A DNA stretch of 12,264 bases. Source: DATKKX01 sp035542775 (GTDB taxonomy: Bacteria > Planctomycetota > Phycisphaerae > UBA1845 > UTPLA1). Under the pieces are notes generated by a model, which worked only from the letters and a program-made list of their open reading frames with translations, searched no databases and was not told where the DNA came from. The DNA is taken from positions 1-12,264 of the forward strand of contig DATKKX010000232.1 of assembly GCA_035542775.1 (NCBI GenBank), in the 5' to 3' direction. Below are positions 1 through 7,382 of this stretch, piece after piece (the stretch's first letter is position 1; every line of letters begins with the position of its first letter). Both the position numbers and the translations under genes were made by a program.

Positions 1-63
1 AGTAAGAAGCTGAACCAGCACCGTACGGGCCCGCTGCCGCCGTCCCAACAAACGGGGCAGCAC
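1..63 (-). CDS. Start of a probable further pilin-like (TadE/TadG-type) gene, cut by the window edge
   Basis: Only the first 21 codons are visible; the frame stays open to base 1 and its 3' end lies outside. The proposed start is GTG at 63-61, because the frame has no ATG here and a TAG lies further upstream before the tadC stop. No clear ribosome binding site precedes it, so the start is uncertain. The peptide has an Arg-rich stretch followed by RARTVLVQLL, which closely resembles the transition from basic leader to hydrophobic segment in the vWA protein of this window (RASVMVQSLIF) and in TadE (RATTVVETAV). I infer another pseudopilin-like subunit with an N-terminal hydrophobic helix. It follows tadC by 96 nt on the same strand, where tad loci often carry tadE/F/G-type genes. 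It could be spurious: 21 codons are weak evidence. Confidence 0.42.
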   Translation of the reverse strand, partial: MLPRLLGRRQRARTVLVQLLT

Positions 64-159
64 CGATGTGCTTACTCTGCCAAAAGTGGTTTTCAGGGGA
101 ATGGACGCAGCATCCGCTTGCTAAACCGCGGAAGCGAGCGAGCGCTGACCGTCGCCCGC

Positions 160-1110
160 TCACTGCCCCGGCTTGTCCCCCGTGAACATCTTGTAGAGCT
201 GGATCGCCGCCGGCCCTACGAGTACGACGAAAATGGTTGGGAAAATGAACAGGATCAGCGGCAGCAGCAGCTTCACCGCGGTCTTCTGCGCCCTTTCCTC
301 GGCTTTCTGCCGCCGTTTGGTCCGCAGCGACTCCGCCTGGTTTCGCAGGGCCTTGGCGATGCTTGTGCCCAGCTTCTCCGCCTGCGCGATCACCGCCACC
401 AGGGCCCGCATCTCCGCGACATTGGTCCGCAGCGCCATCTTGGTCAGGGCCTCGACCCGCGGCACGCCCATCTGCGTCTCCACCGTCGCGATCTGGAACT
501 CCTCCGACAGCTCCCGGTGCACGTTGCGCATTTCCTCGCCCACCCGCTGCATCGCTGCATCGAGGCCTAATCCCGACTCCACCGCCACGACCATCAGATC
601 CAATGAGTCCGGCAGCCCGGCCCGGATCGCGTCGCTTCTCCGTCCCACCGAGATGTTCAGCCATAGATTGGGCAGCATGAAGCCCAGGCCCAGGCCGAAA
701 ACCGTCTGCCCGAGCAGCATGGCCCACTCCTTGTCGCTGTTCACGGCCAGGATCGCCGCGATCGCTCCGCAGACCAGCGCCCCCGCCGTCTTGGCGGCCA
801 GAAACAGCGCCGCCGCCGATTCCTTGCGGAAGCCCGCGCCGGCCAGCTTGGCCCGAAGCGTGGACTGCTCCTCGGCATTCATCGGCATCACCGGCTTGGA
901 GAGCAGCGGAATGGCCTTGTCCAGCATGCTATGCTTGGAGGCCCGCTGCTTGGCCTTTCGCTCCGCGAAGGCCTTGTCCTCATCCGAGCTCAGGCCGGCG
1001 GTCCGGCGTTTCACCGCCTCGACGTGCTCCGCGCTGCGCTTGGGCATCAGCGACCAGACCACCATGCCTATCGCGACGGCCAGCATGCCGATGATCACAA
1101 CCACTTCCAT
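160..1110 (-). CDS. tadC: TadC-type inner-membrane platform protein of the Flp pilus
   Basis: This 316-residue protein belongs to the type II secretion GspF/TadC family. With TadB it forms the cytoplasmic-membrane platform on which the CpaF ATPase acts to assemble the Flp pilus. Visible features are an N-terminal membrane segment (about 3-21), a charged cytoplasmic stretch (about 23-65), a membrane hairpin region (about 100-150), the T2SSF domain (about 167-295) opening with LPDSLDLMVVAVESGLGLDA, and a C-terminal membrane segment with the motif LFIFPTIFVVLVGPA (287-301), a hallmark of TadC. Length is normal. The ATG at 1110 lies 10 nt after the tadB stop and is preceded by AAGGG, which overlaps that stop, so translation is probably coupled. 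It is distinguished from TadB by the FPxIFVV-GPA end. It is the last complete gene in the direction of transcription. Confidence 0.95.
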   Translation of the reverse strand: MEVVVIIGMLAVAIGMVVWSLMPKRSAEHVEAVKRRTAGLSSDEDKAFAERKAKQRASKHSMLDKAIPLLSKPVMPMNAEEQSTLRAKLAGAGFRKESAAALFLAAKTAGALVCGAIAAILAVNSDKEWAMLLGQTVFGLGLGFMLPNLWLNISVGRRSDAIRAGLPDSLDLMVVAVESGLGLDAAMQRVGEEMRNVHRELSEEFQIATVETQMGVPRVEALTKMALRTNVAEMRALVAVIAQAEKLGTSIAKALRNQAESLRTKRRQKAEERAQKTAVKLLLPLILFIFPTIFVVLVGPAAIQLYKMFTGDKPGQ

Positions 1111-1120
1111 CGAACGACCC

Positions 1121-2140
1121 TTACACCTTGATATTGACGATCTTCTGAATCATGGCCAGACCGAGCAACTGGCTGATGCCCGCCGCCATCAGCATGTATT
1201 GCCCGATGGGATCGTTCAGCAGCACGTCCGCGTAGGTCGGGTTCACCACCAGCTCCATTCCCAGGCACACCACCGGCAACGCCAGCAGCACCCAGCCCGA
1301 CAGTCGCCCCTCCGCCGTCAAGGCCTTCACCATTCCGAAGAGCTTCAGCCGCTCGCGGATGACGCTCCCGATGTTGTCCAGCACCTCGGCCAGGTCTCCG
1401 CCGGTCTGCCGCTGGATCAGCACCGCCGTGACGAAGAACCGCACGTCCAGCAGCCCGATCCGGCTGGCCATGTTCTGCAGGGACTCTTCCACCTTGATGC
1501 CCAGGTTCTGCTCGTGGAACACCCGGGCGAACTCCGTGCCCGCCGGGTCGGGCAGTTGCTGGCCGATCAGCATGATCGAGTTGGCCAGTGAATGTCCCGC
1601 CCGCAGGCCCTGACCCATCAGCTCGAAAACATCCGGAAGCTGGGTCATGAACTTGTTCAAACGCCGTTTCCGCTTGAAGTAAATGACGATGAACGGAAAC
1701 AGCAGAACCAACAGGGCCATGCCGATGCTCATGGCCTGCGACCATTTCAGGAAGTAGCCCACGATATATGTGACGGCGGTGAAGCCGATCACGTTCACCA
1801 GAAAGCTCGTGGCCGACCACGGAAGATTGGCCTGCTCCAGCATCCGCTGGAGTTTGGGAACGAGGGTCAGCTTTGACAGAGCCATGCTCATCAAGCCGGT
1901 CGCTTCGTGCGTGCGCCGCAGGATCGATTCCTTGACCGCCCGCTCGTTCTCGCTCTCTCCCATTCCCCCGAAAGGCTCGCGCAGCCGCTCTGCCACCTTC
2001 TTGGACTGGACCTTCCGCAGATCATGGATCAGGTTGAATACCGCGTAAGCGAGCATCACCGAGCCGATCAGCGGCAGCGCATACAGAGCCGCCTGATCCA
2101 TCAGAGCCCCACCCAACGCCAGTATCATCTGCTCAGTCAT
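1121..2140 (-). CDS. tadB: TadB-type inner-membrane platform protein of the Flp pilus
   Basis: This 339-residue member of the GspF/TadB family is the partner of TadC in the inner-membrane platform. Predicted membrane segments lie near 17-36, 112-130, 138-155, 280-299 and 315-335. The T2SSF domain covers about 165-295 and contains LPDVFELMGQGLRAGHSL (168-185), the usual TadB signature, and the later RQTGGDLAEVLDNI segment (244-257). The order of a long N-terminal cytoplasmic linker, a membrane pair, then the T2SSF domain is normal for TadB. The ATG at 2140 is preceded by GGAG with about 10 nt spacing. It sits 48 nt after cpaF and 10 nt before tadC, which fits one transcript. No key element appears to be missing. 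Confidence 0.95.
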   Translation of the reverse strand: MTEQMILALGGALMDQAALYALPLIGSVMLAYAVFNLIHDLRKVQSKKVAERLREPFGGMGESENERAVKESILRRTHEATGLMSMALSKLTLVPKLQRMLEQANLPWSATSFLVNVIGFTAVTYIVGYFLKWSQAMSIGMALLVLLFPFIVIYFKRKRRLNKFMTQLPDVFELMGQGLRAGHSLANSIMLIGQQLPDPAGTEFARVFHEQNLGIKVEESLQNMASRIGLLDVRFFVTAVLIQRQTGGDLAEVLDNIGSVIRERLKLFGMVKALTAEGRLSGWVLLALPVVCLGMELVVNPTYADVLLNDPIGQYMLMAAGISQLLGLAMIQKIVNIKV

Positions 2141-2188
2141 GCCGCTTGCACTCCAGGATGGCCGGCCCCGCGCCCTCCGAGGAGACTC

Positions 2189-3658
2189 TTACTCGACCTC
2201 ATCCGTCAGCAGCACTTGCCGCTCGAATATCGCCATCGGCAGATCCACGCCGGAATACTTCAGCCGGTCCACGAATCCCGGCCGCAGACCGGTGGCCACG
2301 AACCGGCCGAAGGCCTTTCCGGTCGGGCTGATTCCCATCTGCTCGAACTTGAAGATCTCCTGCATGGTCACGGCGTCGCCTTCCATACCCTGGATCTCGG
2401 CAACCGACGTGATCTTCCTCGGCCCACCGCTCAGCCGCATGGCATTGATCACGATGTGGATGGCGCTGGCGAACTGCTGGCGAATGGCTTTCACCGGCAG
2501 ATCGAAGCCCGACATCATGACCATCGTCTCGACACGCTGGACCGCGTCGCGCGTGCTGTTGGCGTGAATCGTGGTCAACGAGCCGTCGTGCCCCGTGTTC
2601 ATCGCCTGCAGCATGTCCAGCGTTTCGGCCCCGCGGCACTCGCCCACCACGATCCGGTCCGGCCTCATTCGCAGGGCGTTGATAAGCAGTTCGCGAATCG
2701 AAATCCGTCCTTTGCCTTCAATGTTCGCCGGGCGCGATTCCAGCCGGACCACATGGGGCTGCCGCAGTTGCAGCTCGGCGGCATCCTCGATCGTCACAAT
2801 GCGATCCGTATCCGGTATGAACGCCGAAAGGTTGTTCAGCAGCGTGGTTTTCCCCGAACCCGTGCCGCCCACGATCAGGATGTTCAGCCGTGCGATCACG
2901 CAGGCTCGAAGGAAGTCGACGATCTGCGGCGTCACCGACTTGAACCGGACGTAGTCATCCCACGTGATCGGGTCGGCCCCGAACCGGCGGATGGACATCG
3001 ACGGCCCGTCGATCGCCAGCGGCGGAATCACCGCGTTGACGCGCGATCCGTCCTTCAGTCTGGCGTCCACCATCGGTGAGACTTCATCGCACCGGCGCCC
3101 GACCGACGAGACGATCTTGTCGATCACGTGCATGAGATGGGCGTCGTCCTTGAAGGTCACATTGCTCAATTCCAGCCGGCCTCGCCGTTCCACGTACACG
3201 TTCTTGGGGCCGTTGATCAGAATGTCGCTGATGTGCGGGTCTTTCAGCAGCGTCTCCAGCGGACCGAGGCCGAAGGTTTCATCCAGAATCTCGCTGACCA
3301 GTTGCTGCCGCTCGTTGAAGTTCAGCAGGGCATCTTCCTGCTCGCAGAGCTTGACGATGACCTGCTTGATCTCCTCCTTCACCTCCGAGTCGGTCCGCTT
3401 CCCGATCGCGACCAGATCGAGCGTCTCCACCAGCTTGCGATGGATGCGGGACTTCAGGCCGTAGAACTCGTCCGTGCGGTCCTTGGCCAGCTTCGACGCT
3501 GCCGCCGGCGCAGCCGCCACTGGCGCGGCTCCCGGCGCCGCGGGAGGTTTGGTCGCCCCTTGTCCTGCCGGCGGAGCCGCCGCGGGCGCGGCCGCGCCGG
3601 GATGAGGAGACGGAGCTTGAGGCACTTTCAGCGTGGGTATCTTCGCCCGACCGAACAT
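2189..3658 (-). CDS. cpaF: CpaF/TadA pilus assembly ATPase
   Basis: This 489-residue member of the type II/IV secretion ATPase family (T2SSE, CpaF/TadA branch) hydrolyses ATP as a cytoplasmic hexamer to drive Flp pilus assembly through TadB/TadC. Visible motifs are Walker A GGTGSGKTT (264-272), the Asp box TIEDAAEL (289-296), a Walker B region RIVVGECRGAE (335-345) and the His box GHDGSLTTIHAN (356-367). All catalytic positions look intact. The N-terminal CpaF domain (about 62-230) includes the conserved LGPLETLLKDPHISDILING (131-150). Residues 12-55 are an Ala/Pro-rich, low-complexity linker, probably disordered. The ATG at 3658 is preceded by a near-perfect GGAGGTGG Shine-Dalgarno with about 9-11 nt spacing. 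The gene comes after a 330-nt gap, unlike the tight spacing to tadB, so cpaF-tadB-tadC may be a separately tuned block. Confidence 0.97.
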   Translation of the reverse strand: MFGRAKIPTLKVPQAPSPHPGAAAPAAAPPAGQGATKPPAAPGAAPVAAAPAAASKLAKDRTDEFYGLKSRIHRKLVETLDLVAIGKRTDSEVKEEIKQVIVKLCEQEDALLNFNERQQLVSEILDETFGLGPLETLLKDPHISDILINGPKNVYVERRGRLELSNVTFKDDAHLMHVIDKIVSSVGRRCDEVSPMVDARLKDGSRVNAVIPPLAIDGPSMSIRRFGADPITWDDYVRFKSVTPQIVDFLRACVIARLNILIVGGTGSGKTTLLNNLSAFIPDTDRIVTIEDAAELQLRQPHVVRLESRPANIEGKGRISIRELLINALRMRPDRIVVGECRGAETLDMLQAMNTGHDGSLTTIHANSTRDAVQRVETMVMMSGFDLPVKAIRQQFASAIHIVINAMRLSGGPRKITSVAEIQGMEGDAVTMQEIFKFEQMGISPTGKAFGRFVATGLRPGFVDRLKYSGVDLPMAIFERQVLLTDEVE

Positions 3659-3988
3659 AATTGCTTTCCACCTCCGCAGGTCTTCCCGGGGCCTGATTCG
3701 CCACCGCCCGGAACCGAGGTCCGGCGCCTGCCATGCCGGAGGCCAGGACCGAGAACTCGCCGGCTGCGACCGTCCCCAAGACCTTCTCGCATCTACATCA
3801 TCGGTTGGAAGCCGAGGTGGTTTTGGCTGAGAACGACTTTCTCCGGCCGCTCACCCCGACGTGCCCACCTCCCCGGACACCGTCGCCGCTTCCGATCGGA
3901 TGATCCATCCGCGGCCCTCGTCGCTGATCATCCGACACGATGTTTTTGGGACGTGTTTGAGGGAGTGCTCGACCGGGCGTGCCGCGCC
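3659..3988. other. 330-nt gap between cpaE and cpaF with a perfect inverted repeat
   Basis: No convincing gene is present. A perfect 10-bp inverted repeat (TCGGATGATC / GATCATCCGA) lies at 3896-3905 and 3926-3935 with a 20-nt loop. A smaller perfect 6-bp hairpin (TCCGGC / GCCGGA) lies at 3720-3740, just upstream of the cpaF ribosome binding site. No U-tract follows the larger repeat on the minus strand, so it does not look like an intrinsic terminator of cpaE. On the plus strand a T5 run (3942-3946) does follow it. A minus-strand 64-codon frame (3992 down to 3798) starts with an ATGA overlap on the cpaE stop, but its Arg/Gly-rich product and weaker third-position GC bias argue against a real gene. 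Confidence 0.6.
3896..3935. repeat. Perfect 10-bp inverted repeat between cpaE and cpaF
   Basis: The arms TCGGATGATC (3896-3905) and GATCATCCGA (3926-3935) are exactly complementary around a 20-nt loop. It starts about 54 nt past the cpaE stop in the reading direction. It could be an RNA hairpin that affects mRNA stability, or a DNA operator for a dimeric regulator. The sequence alone does not decide between these. Confidence 0.55.
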
Positions 3989-5236
3989 TCATCCGGCGTT
4001 CGGCACCGGCGCCTGATGCTCGGTCTTCTGCGGAGCGGCCTCGCCGCCGCCCTTCCGGAGGAACTTGCCGAGCAGCCCGCCGCGCCGCCCATCCTTTTCA
4101 GCCAGTTTTTCCGGACAGTGAATCTTCATGGCCAGGGTCAGCAGCTCCTGCCGCACGCGGGTGCGGCCGAATTCGACCTTCAAGGGCTGTCCGATGTTGA
4201 TCGCGGAGCTTACCGCCTTCCAGTCGTCCATGATGGTCATGAACACCTTGCGATTCAGGATTGTCTCTACCTGGCTGACGTCCAGATGGGCGGAATCCCG
4301 TCCCAGGCGGTTGCAGACGAACTGAATCCGCTCCGTGTTGAAGCCCTGCGCGGCCAGCTCCTGCACGATGCGGTCCGCGTTCCGGACGCTCGGCACCAGC
4401 AACTGCAGAATCATGAAGTTGATGTCCGCCGCGTCGAGCACCGCCCGCGCCCCGGGATCGTGGCGCGTTGGACCGTCCACCACGACGTAGGCGCACATTT
4501 CCTGAAGGCTGGTCAGCACGTTGGCGCAGTGCGCGGCGCTGATCAACTCGGCCTGGGCGAAGGAGTGAGGTCGCCGCAGGACCAGCAAACCGGATTCGTG
4601 CTTTATCAGGGCCTTCAGGATCATCTGCTCGTCGAGCTGCTCCGGCGTCGAGCACAGGTCCGCGACGGTGTACTGCCCGTGAACGTCCAGCAGAGTGGCC
4701 ACGTGGCCGAACCTGAAGTCAAGATCCACCAGGGCGACCTTTCGGCTGTCGCCGACCAGCTCGGCGAGTTCAACTGCCAGGTTGGTCGCAATGGTCGTGC
4801 AGCCTACTCCGCCCGCGCTGCCCATGACCGAGATGAGCTTGCCGGGCTCTTTCGTCTTCGACTGCGCGCCGATCGCCCGCTCGATGGCTTCCTGGAGTTC
4901 CTGGATGTTCAGCGGCCTGACCAGGTATTCCCTGATCCCGGCCTTCAGCGCCCGCAGGACCACGTCGCCCTCGGTCTGGCCGCTCACCGCGAAGACCGGC
5001 AGCGACGGATGGGCTTCCTTCAATTGCTTGCAGCACTCGATGACCACCAATGCATTCGGATCGAGATCGGCAACGATGAGGTCGCACGGAAACTGGGCCA
5101 CCGCGTGTCCCAGCAGGCTGGGCTCATCCAGTTCGGCCACGATCCGCAGCCGCGGCAGAGAAGTGATCGCCCGGCGCAGCTCGGGCGCGGCGGCTTCATT
5201 GGAGGTATACAGGATGATGCGTACTGTCTGCGCCAT
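3989..5236 (-). CDS. cpaE: CpaE/TadZ pilus localisation protein (pseudo-receiver plus MinD-like ATPase)
   Basis: This 415-residue protein has the CpaE/TadZ layout: a receiver-like domain (about 5-122), then a MinD/ParA-fold ATPase domain (about 132-375) and a basic Gly-rich tail. In the family it is cytoplasmic and places the Tad machine, often at a pole. The receiver keeps an Asp in the phosphorylation region (VADLD, D57/D59) and a Ser (S85), but lacks the usual acidic pair near the N-terminus and has Arg (R107-P108) instead of the conserved Lys. The deviant Walker A region is SAGGVGCTT (140-148), with no Lys at either usual position; VALVDLDFRFG (167-177) is the Walker A' Asp segment. Loss of these Lys residues is known among CpaE/TadZ proteins. 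The ATG at 5236 fits the domain start, but its Shine-Dalgarno is weak (AAAGG about 13 nt upstream). Confidence 0.92.
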   Translation of the reverse strand: MAQTVRIILYTSNEAAAPELRRAITSLPRLRIVAELDEPSLLGHAVAQFPCDLIVADLDPNALVVIECCKQLKEAHPSLPVFAVSGQTEGDVVLRALKAGIREYLVRPLNIQELQEAIERAIGAQSKTKEPGKLISVMGSAGGVGCTTIATNLAVELAELVGDSRKVALVDLDFRFGHVATLLDVHGQYTVADLCSTPEQLDEQMILKALIKHESGLLVLRRPHSFAQAELISAAHCANVLTSLQEMCAYVVVDGPTRHDPGARAVLDAADINFMILQLLVPSVRNADRIVQELAAQGFNTERIQFVCNRLGRDSAHLDVSQVETILNRKVFMTIMDDWKAVSSAINIGQPLKVEFGRTRVRQELLTLAMKIHCPEKLAEKDGRRGGLLGKFLRKGGGEAAPQKTEHQAPVPNAG

Positions 5237-5479
5237 GGCTGCCCGGCGGCCTTTCGTCGCTCAAGGTCCGGTGCTCCCCCCAAGAACCGACAGAACGAGC
5301 AGGGCCGAGGTCCTGCTCGCGACCATCGGGGGTTCGCGTCTCGGGCCTCGGTCACGACTCTTGGGGATGGCTCCTGCCCCCCCGAGGGACGGTTGCGACG
5401 AGGATTCACCTCGCCTGGTTCCTTATCGGCCGCCGCGACCGACCTCTGAAGTCGATCGCGGCGTCCGAAAAAGGAATCG
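5237..5479. other. 243-nt hairpin-rich gap between the vWA gene and cpaE
   Basis: No gene is visible. Besides the strong hairpin at 5431-5463, a perfect 8-bp stem CGAGCAGG / CCTGCTCG occurs at 5296-5319. It competes with a second arrangement in which CCGAGG (from about 5305) pairs with CCTCGG (to about 5355) around a nested CGCGA / TCGCG stem (5318-5322 with 5334-5338). The two folds share bases and cannot form together. The cpaE ribosome binding site follows within about 50 nt and is weak, so folding here could affect cpaE translation. That is inference. Confidence 0.5.
5431..5463 (-). terminator. Strong hairpin after the vWA gene, without a U-tract
   Basis: On the minus strand CGCCGCGA pairs with TCGCGGCG, continuing through one G-U wobble and CGAC/GTCG, giving about 13 bp closed by a 7-nt loop. 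It begins 16 nt after the vWA gene's TGA. No run of T follows it on the minus strand, so a classical Rho-independent terminator is unlikely. It more likely protects the 3' end, marks an mRNA processing site, or causes partial termination. Confidence 0.5.
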
Positions 5480-7252
5480 TCATCGGATGAGCCGGACGGG
5501 GCGCTTGCCGCCCAGCGTCTGGAAAATCTGCTGAAGCTGAGTCACGTACATGGGCTGTCCGCCGTGTTCCGGATCTGGCGTGTTATCGGCGAAGAAGTAT
5601 CGATCCGGGTCGCCGGCCAGATCCTGACACAGGTCCGCGTTCACGTCGCCGCCCACGCCGATCGTGTAGATCGTCGCGCCCATATCCGTCAGCGATTGCG
5701 CTCTGTCCTCGGCCCAACTGATCGCCTGAGGATTGTTGTCCCCGACATACACATCACTCGAGTTCACGTTGGGCTTCCCGTCCGTCAGCAGCATGACCAC
5801 TTTCGCCGCCGAAGTCCTTGCTCGTTCGCTGCTCAGCTCTATCCGGGCCTTCTCGAATCCGGCGCCAATGTTGGTCACCGAAGTGATATGACCCGCCTGA
5901 TAACCGTTCAGCGTCGCTGGGATTTCCAGCAGTTCGGCCGCCAATTGCTCCGGTGATGGCGGAACGGTCAGGTCATGTGCGTGGCTTCCGTACTGGGCAA
6001 AGACCTCCAGCGACACATGATCCTGGGTCTCCAAATCGATGATTACGTCAATCATCGCCTGGACGGCGTCCTTGACCGACTGGAGCGGCTGCTCAGGCAC
6101 TTGTGCCAAGTTTGGCGTCTGACTATGCGCTCCCCGGTTCTCCAGCAGGAAGTTGACGAAAGTCTTGATGCCGAAGCGGTACCTGAAATTGGCATCCGTG
6201 CTCGTCATTTCACTCGAACCGGATACATAGTCCACGTAGTCATTCCACGTAGCAGACGACGTGCCAGTGGGGTACGGAAACGCAACCTTGTTCGTCAGCT
6301 CACTATCCTGCACATAATTGTCTCCGTTGCCGCCGCTGGGGTACTTGCCGCCGGTCTTGCCACTCTTCCAGTCAGCCAAGCCAAGAATGACCCTGACACG
6401 GTTCCGATAGTATGAATTGTCGCCGGAACCGCTCTTCAAGCAGTTGACCTCGGTGCTGCTATAACCCCGCGCAGCCAACTCCGTCGCAACGGCGTCCTCG
6501 GTGCAAGAGGAGTTCTTTTGTATCTTCCACAGTCCCGGGTCGCCCACGGGCGCATAAGAGCCCAGGATGATGTCATTGCCCCAGTTGGTCATCTGACCCC
6601 AAGAGGGCGACGGCGACTCGAGCAACTGCCAGCACTCCTTAAGGTTGATCTGCACGCCGGGTCGCGTGCCGCCACTCTCCGACTGGAATTCTTTGTAATG
6701 GCGCAACTCGCTGTCGTCGTTCATCGACCCCGAACAGTCGATAACCACCGCAATGTCGCGCGGCACGACCATGGCCGTCGCGCTGGCATGGAGGCTTGCT
6801 CCGTCCATGCCGAAAGTCTTGGCGAAGAGTAGCGATACCGGACCGTCTGACGCCGTCGCGTCGCGCTTCAAAGTGATCTGAACCGAGTCGTACGGCGCCT
6901 CGCTCGGACGGAAATCGTATTTCTCCCCGTCCAACACCGCATGTCCAAAGATGATGCCGGTCTGGATGTCGAGGCCCGAGCCGCCGCCGGCGACCTTGTT
7001 CTTGGCCGCATAGATCGCGGCTTCCTGGGCCGCCGCGCCGGCCGGATCAGTGCTCACACCCAATTGTGAGGCCGCTGCCAGCGCCGCCGCGTCAGCCGCG
7101 TTCTGCAGCTCCTGCTTGGCGCTGAACATCAAGCCCGTGTCGACGGCCAGTGCCGCCACGCCCAGCCCCACGGTGCTTCCGAATATCAGGCTCTGCACCA
7201 TGACGCTCGCGCGTCGAAGCTTCGATTGCCCTTTCCTTCTTCGCAGATGCAT
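5480..7252 (-). CDS. TadG-like pilus protein with N-terminal Tad segment and interrupted von Willebrand A domain
   Basis: The product has 590 residues from the ATG at 7252, chosen because GGAGG precedes it with 8 nt spacing; an in-frame GTG at 7267 overlaps that site and would add five residues. A basic N-terminus (1-15) leads into one hydrophobic segment (about 19-37) and then SAKQELQNAADAAALAAASQL, the classic TadE/TadG-like signature. A vWA domain follows with MIDAS motif DCSGSM (172-177), a likely MIDAS Thr (T460, SVTNIG) and Asp D491 (LLTDGKPN). About 220 residues (178-395), with Cys207, Cys250 and Cys271, are inserted between the first MIDAS motif and the rest of the fold. The C-terminus ends in LGGKRPVRLIR. 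I infer an envelope-anchored or tip-associated adhesin or assembly factor of the Flp pilus with metal-dependent binding. It lies 130 nt after cpaC. Confidence 0.88.
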   Translation of the reverse strand: MHLRRRKGQSKLRRASVMVQSLIFGSTVGLGVAALAVDTGLMFSAKQELQNAADAAALAAASQLGVSTDPAGAAAQEAAIYAAKNKVAGGGSGLDIQTGIIFGHAVLDGEKYDFRPSEAPYDSVQITLKRDATASDGPVSLLFAKTFGMDGASLHASATAMVVPRDIAVVIDCSGSMNDDSELRHYKEFQSESGGTRPGVQINLKECWQLLESPSPSWGQMTNWGNDIILGSYAPVGDPGLWKIQKNSSCTEDAVATELAARGYSSTEVNCLKSGSGDNSYYRNRVRVILGLADWKSGKTGGKYPSGGNGDNYVQDSELTNKVAFPYPTGTSSATWNDYVDYVSGSSEMTSTDANFRYRFGIKTFVNFLLENRGAHSQTPNLAQVPEQPLQSVKDAVQAMIDVIIDLETQDHVSLEVFAQYGSHAHDLTVPPSPEQLAAELLEIPATLNGYQAGHITSVTNIGAGFEKARIELSSERARTSAAKVVMLLTDGKPNVNSSDVYVGDNNPQAISWAEDRAQSLTDMGATIYTIGVGGDVNADLCQDLAGDPDRYFFADNTPDPEHGGQPMYVTQLQQIFQTLGGKRPVRLIR

Positions 7253-7382
7253 CTTCCTACCCTCCACGCATGCGGCCGCCGGCGCGCGCAGGAGCGCGTT
7301 TCCTTGGCCTACAACTCAGCTTTTGGTGACGAGTTCCCCGCAGCCTCTGGAAGCGGCCGGCGGATCGGTATGGCTGCCCGCG

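Noticed and set aside
1907..3079. Plus-strand open frames opposite tadB and cpaF (also 233-1591)
   Set aside because: These are long only because GC bias in the true genes removes stop codons on the other strand. The products are low-complexity and unlike any family I recognise.
3896..3946. Plus-strand intrinsic terminator (hairpin followed by T5)
   Set aside because: No plus-strand gene is present to be terminated, the loop is long at 20 nt and the T-run begins 7 nt after the stem.
3128..5449. A 773-codon plus-strand open frame opposite cpaF and cpaE
   Set aside because: It lies antisense to two well-supported genes, spans their intergenic gap, and has a composition dominated by Arg, His, Gln and Asp typical of GC-rich shadow frames. 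No domain is recognisable.
7253..7267. GTG at 7267 as the start of the vWA gene
   Set aside because: This GTG overlaps the GGAGG that best serves the ATG at 7252, and no other ribosome binding site precedes it.
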